A stretch of 14,704 bases of DNA, taken from NCBI GenBank assembly GCA_041862635.1, contig JBGVTO010000286.1, positions 1 through 14,704 of the forward strand, in the 5' to 3' direction. Below, in pieces: positions 14,661 to 14,704 of the stretch; position 1 is the first letter of the stretch; each line of letters opens with the position of its first letter. The DNA is from NIOZ-UU13 sp041862635. Lineage in GTDB: Bacteria > Planctomycetota > Phycisphaerae > Sedimentisphaerales > Anaerobacaceae. A program made the position numbers and the translations under genes. The notes beneath the pieces are model-generated. The model ran no database searches. It saw only the letters and a list, made by a program, of their open reading frames with translations, and was not told where the DNA came from.

Positions 14661-14704
14661 AGGATTGTTCCTAATTTTTGTCTTTTTGCCCCTCACTCAC
14701 GTTC

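Noticed and set aside
14661..14696. GTG start for TrpG at 14696
   Set aside because: It adds a Lys/Arg-rich stretch absent from the family, while the ATG at 14660 has TAGGA upstream and a normal N-terminus.

Overview
The window looks like a piece of a bacterial chromosome, most probably from the Planctomycetota (Phycisphaerae-like). This is inferred from the gene content, not from a marker gene: large secreted glycoside hydrolases of the GH172 (DUF2961) and GH116 types, a peroxiredoxin-like domain fused behind a charged helical region, and roomy intergenic spaces built from CCGAA/TTCGGA-type filler repeats. Every gene I accept lies on the minus strand, so transcription runs from high to low coordinates.

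Right-hand part (14704 to 8865): a tryptophan biosynthesis cluster in the order trpG, a secreted ChaN/EreA-like protein, trpD, trpF, trpB, trpA. Together the Trp enzymes cover anthranilate formation (glutaminase subunit), phosphoribosyl transfer, isomerisation and the two tryptophan synthase subunits. trpE is probably just outside the window. trpC is missing from its usual place, and the gene in the trpG-trpD gap is an exported, visibly AT-rich protein unrelated to tryptophan synthesis. A repeat-derived spacer separates trpF from trpB, and a five-copy heptamer repeat sits on the trpB stop codon ahead of trpA.

Middle part (8864 to 5741): three paralogous exported proteins, each starting MKRYL and carrying a charged helical domain. 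The middle one has a C-terminal redoxin domain. Each is preceded by the same roughly 105-base leader, with an ACGCAAA box, an A-tract, a dyad and a GGAGG ribosome binding site at fixed spacing, so a whole promoter-plus-gene unit seems to have been triplicated. A 356-base gap between the first and second of these genes holds two strong hairpins and a widespread REP-like motif. A nested hairpin ending in a T-run closes the group.

Left-hand part (5670 to 1): a two-gene secreted glycosidase operon. The first gene encodes a GH172-family enzyme with an extra C-terminal helical domain. The second, 34 bases downstream, encodes a GH116-family beta-glycosidase with a carbohydrate-binding-like insert, and runs off the window edge. 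The pair probably removes furanosyl and beta-linked glucosyl or xylosyl units from an external polysaccharide or glycan.

The observations I would look at first are the triplicated leader-plus-gene module, the secreted protein inside the trp cluster with trpC missing, and the domain architectures of the two glycosidases.
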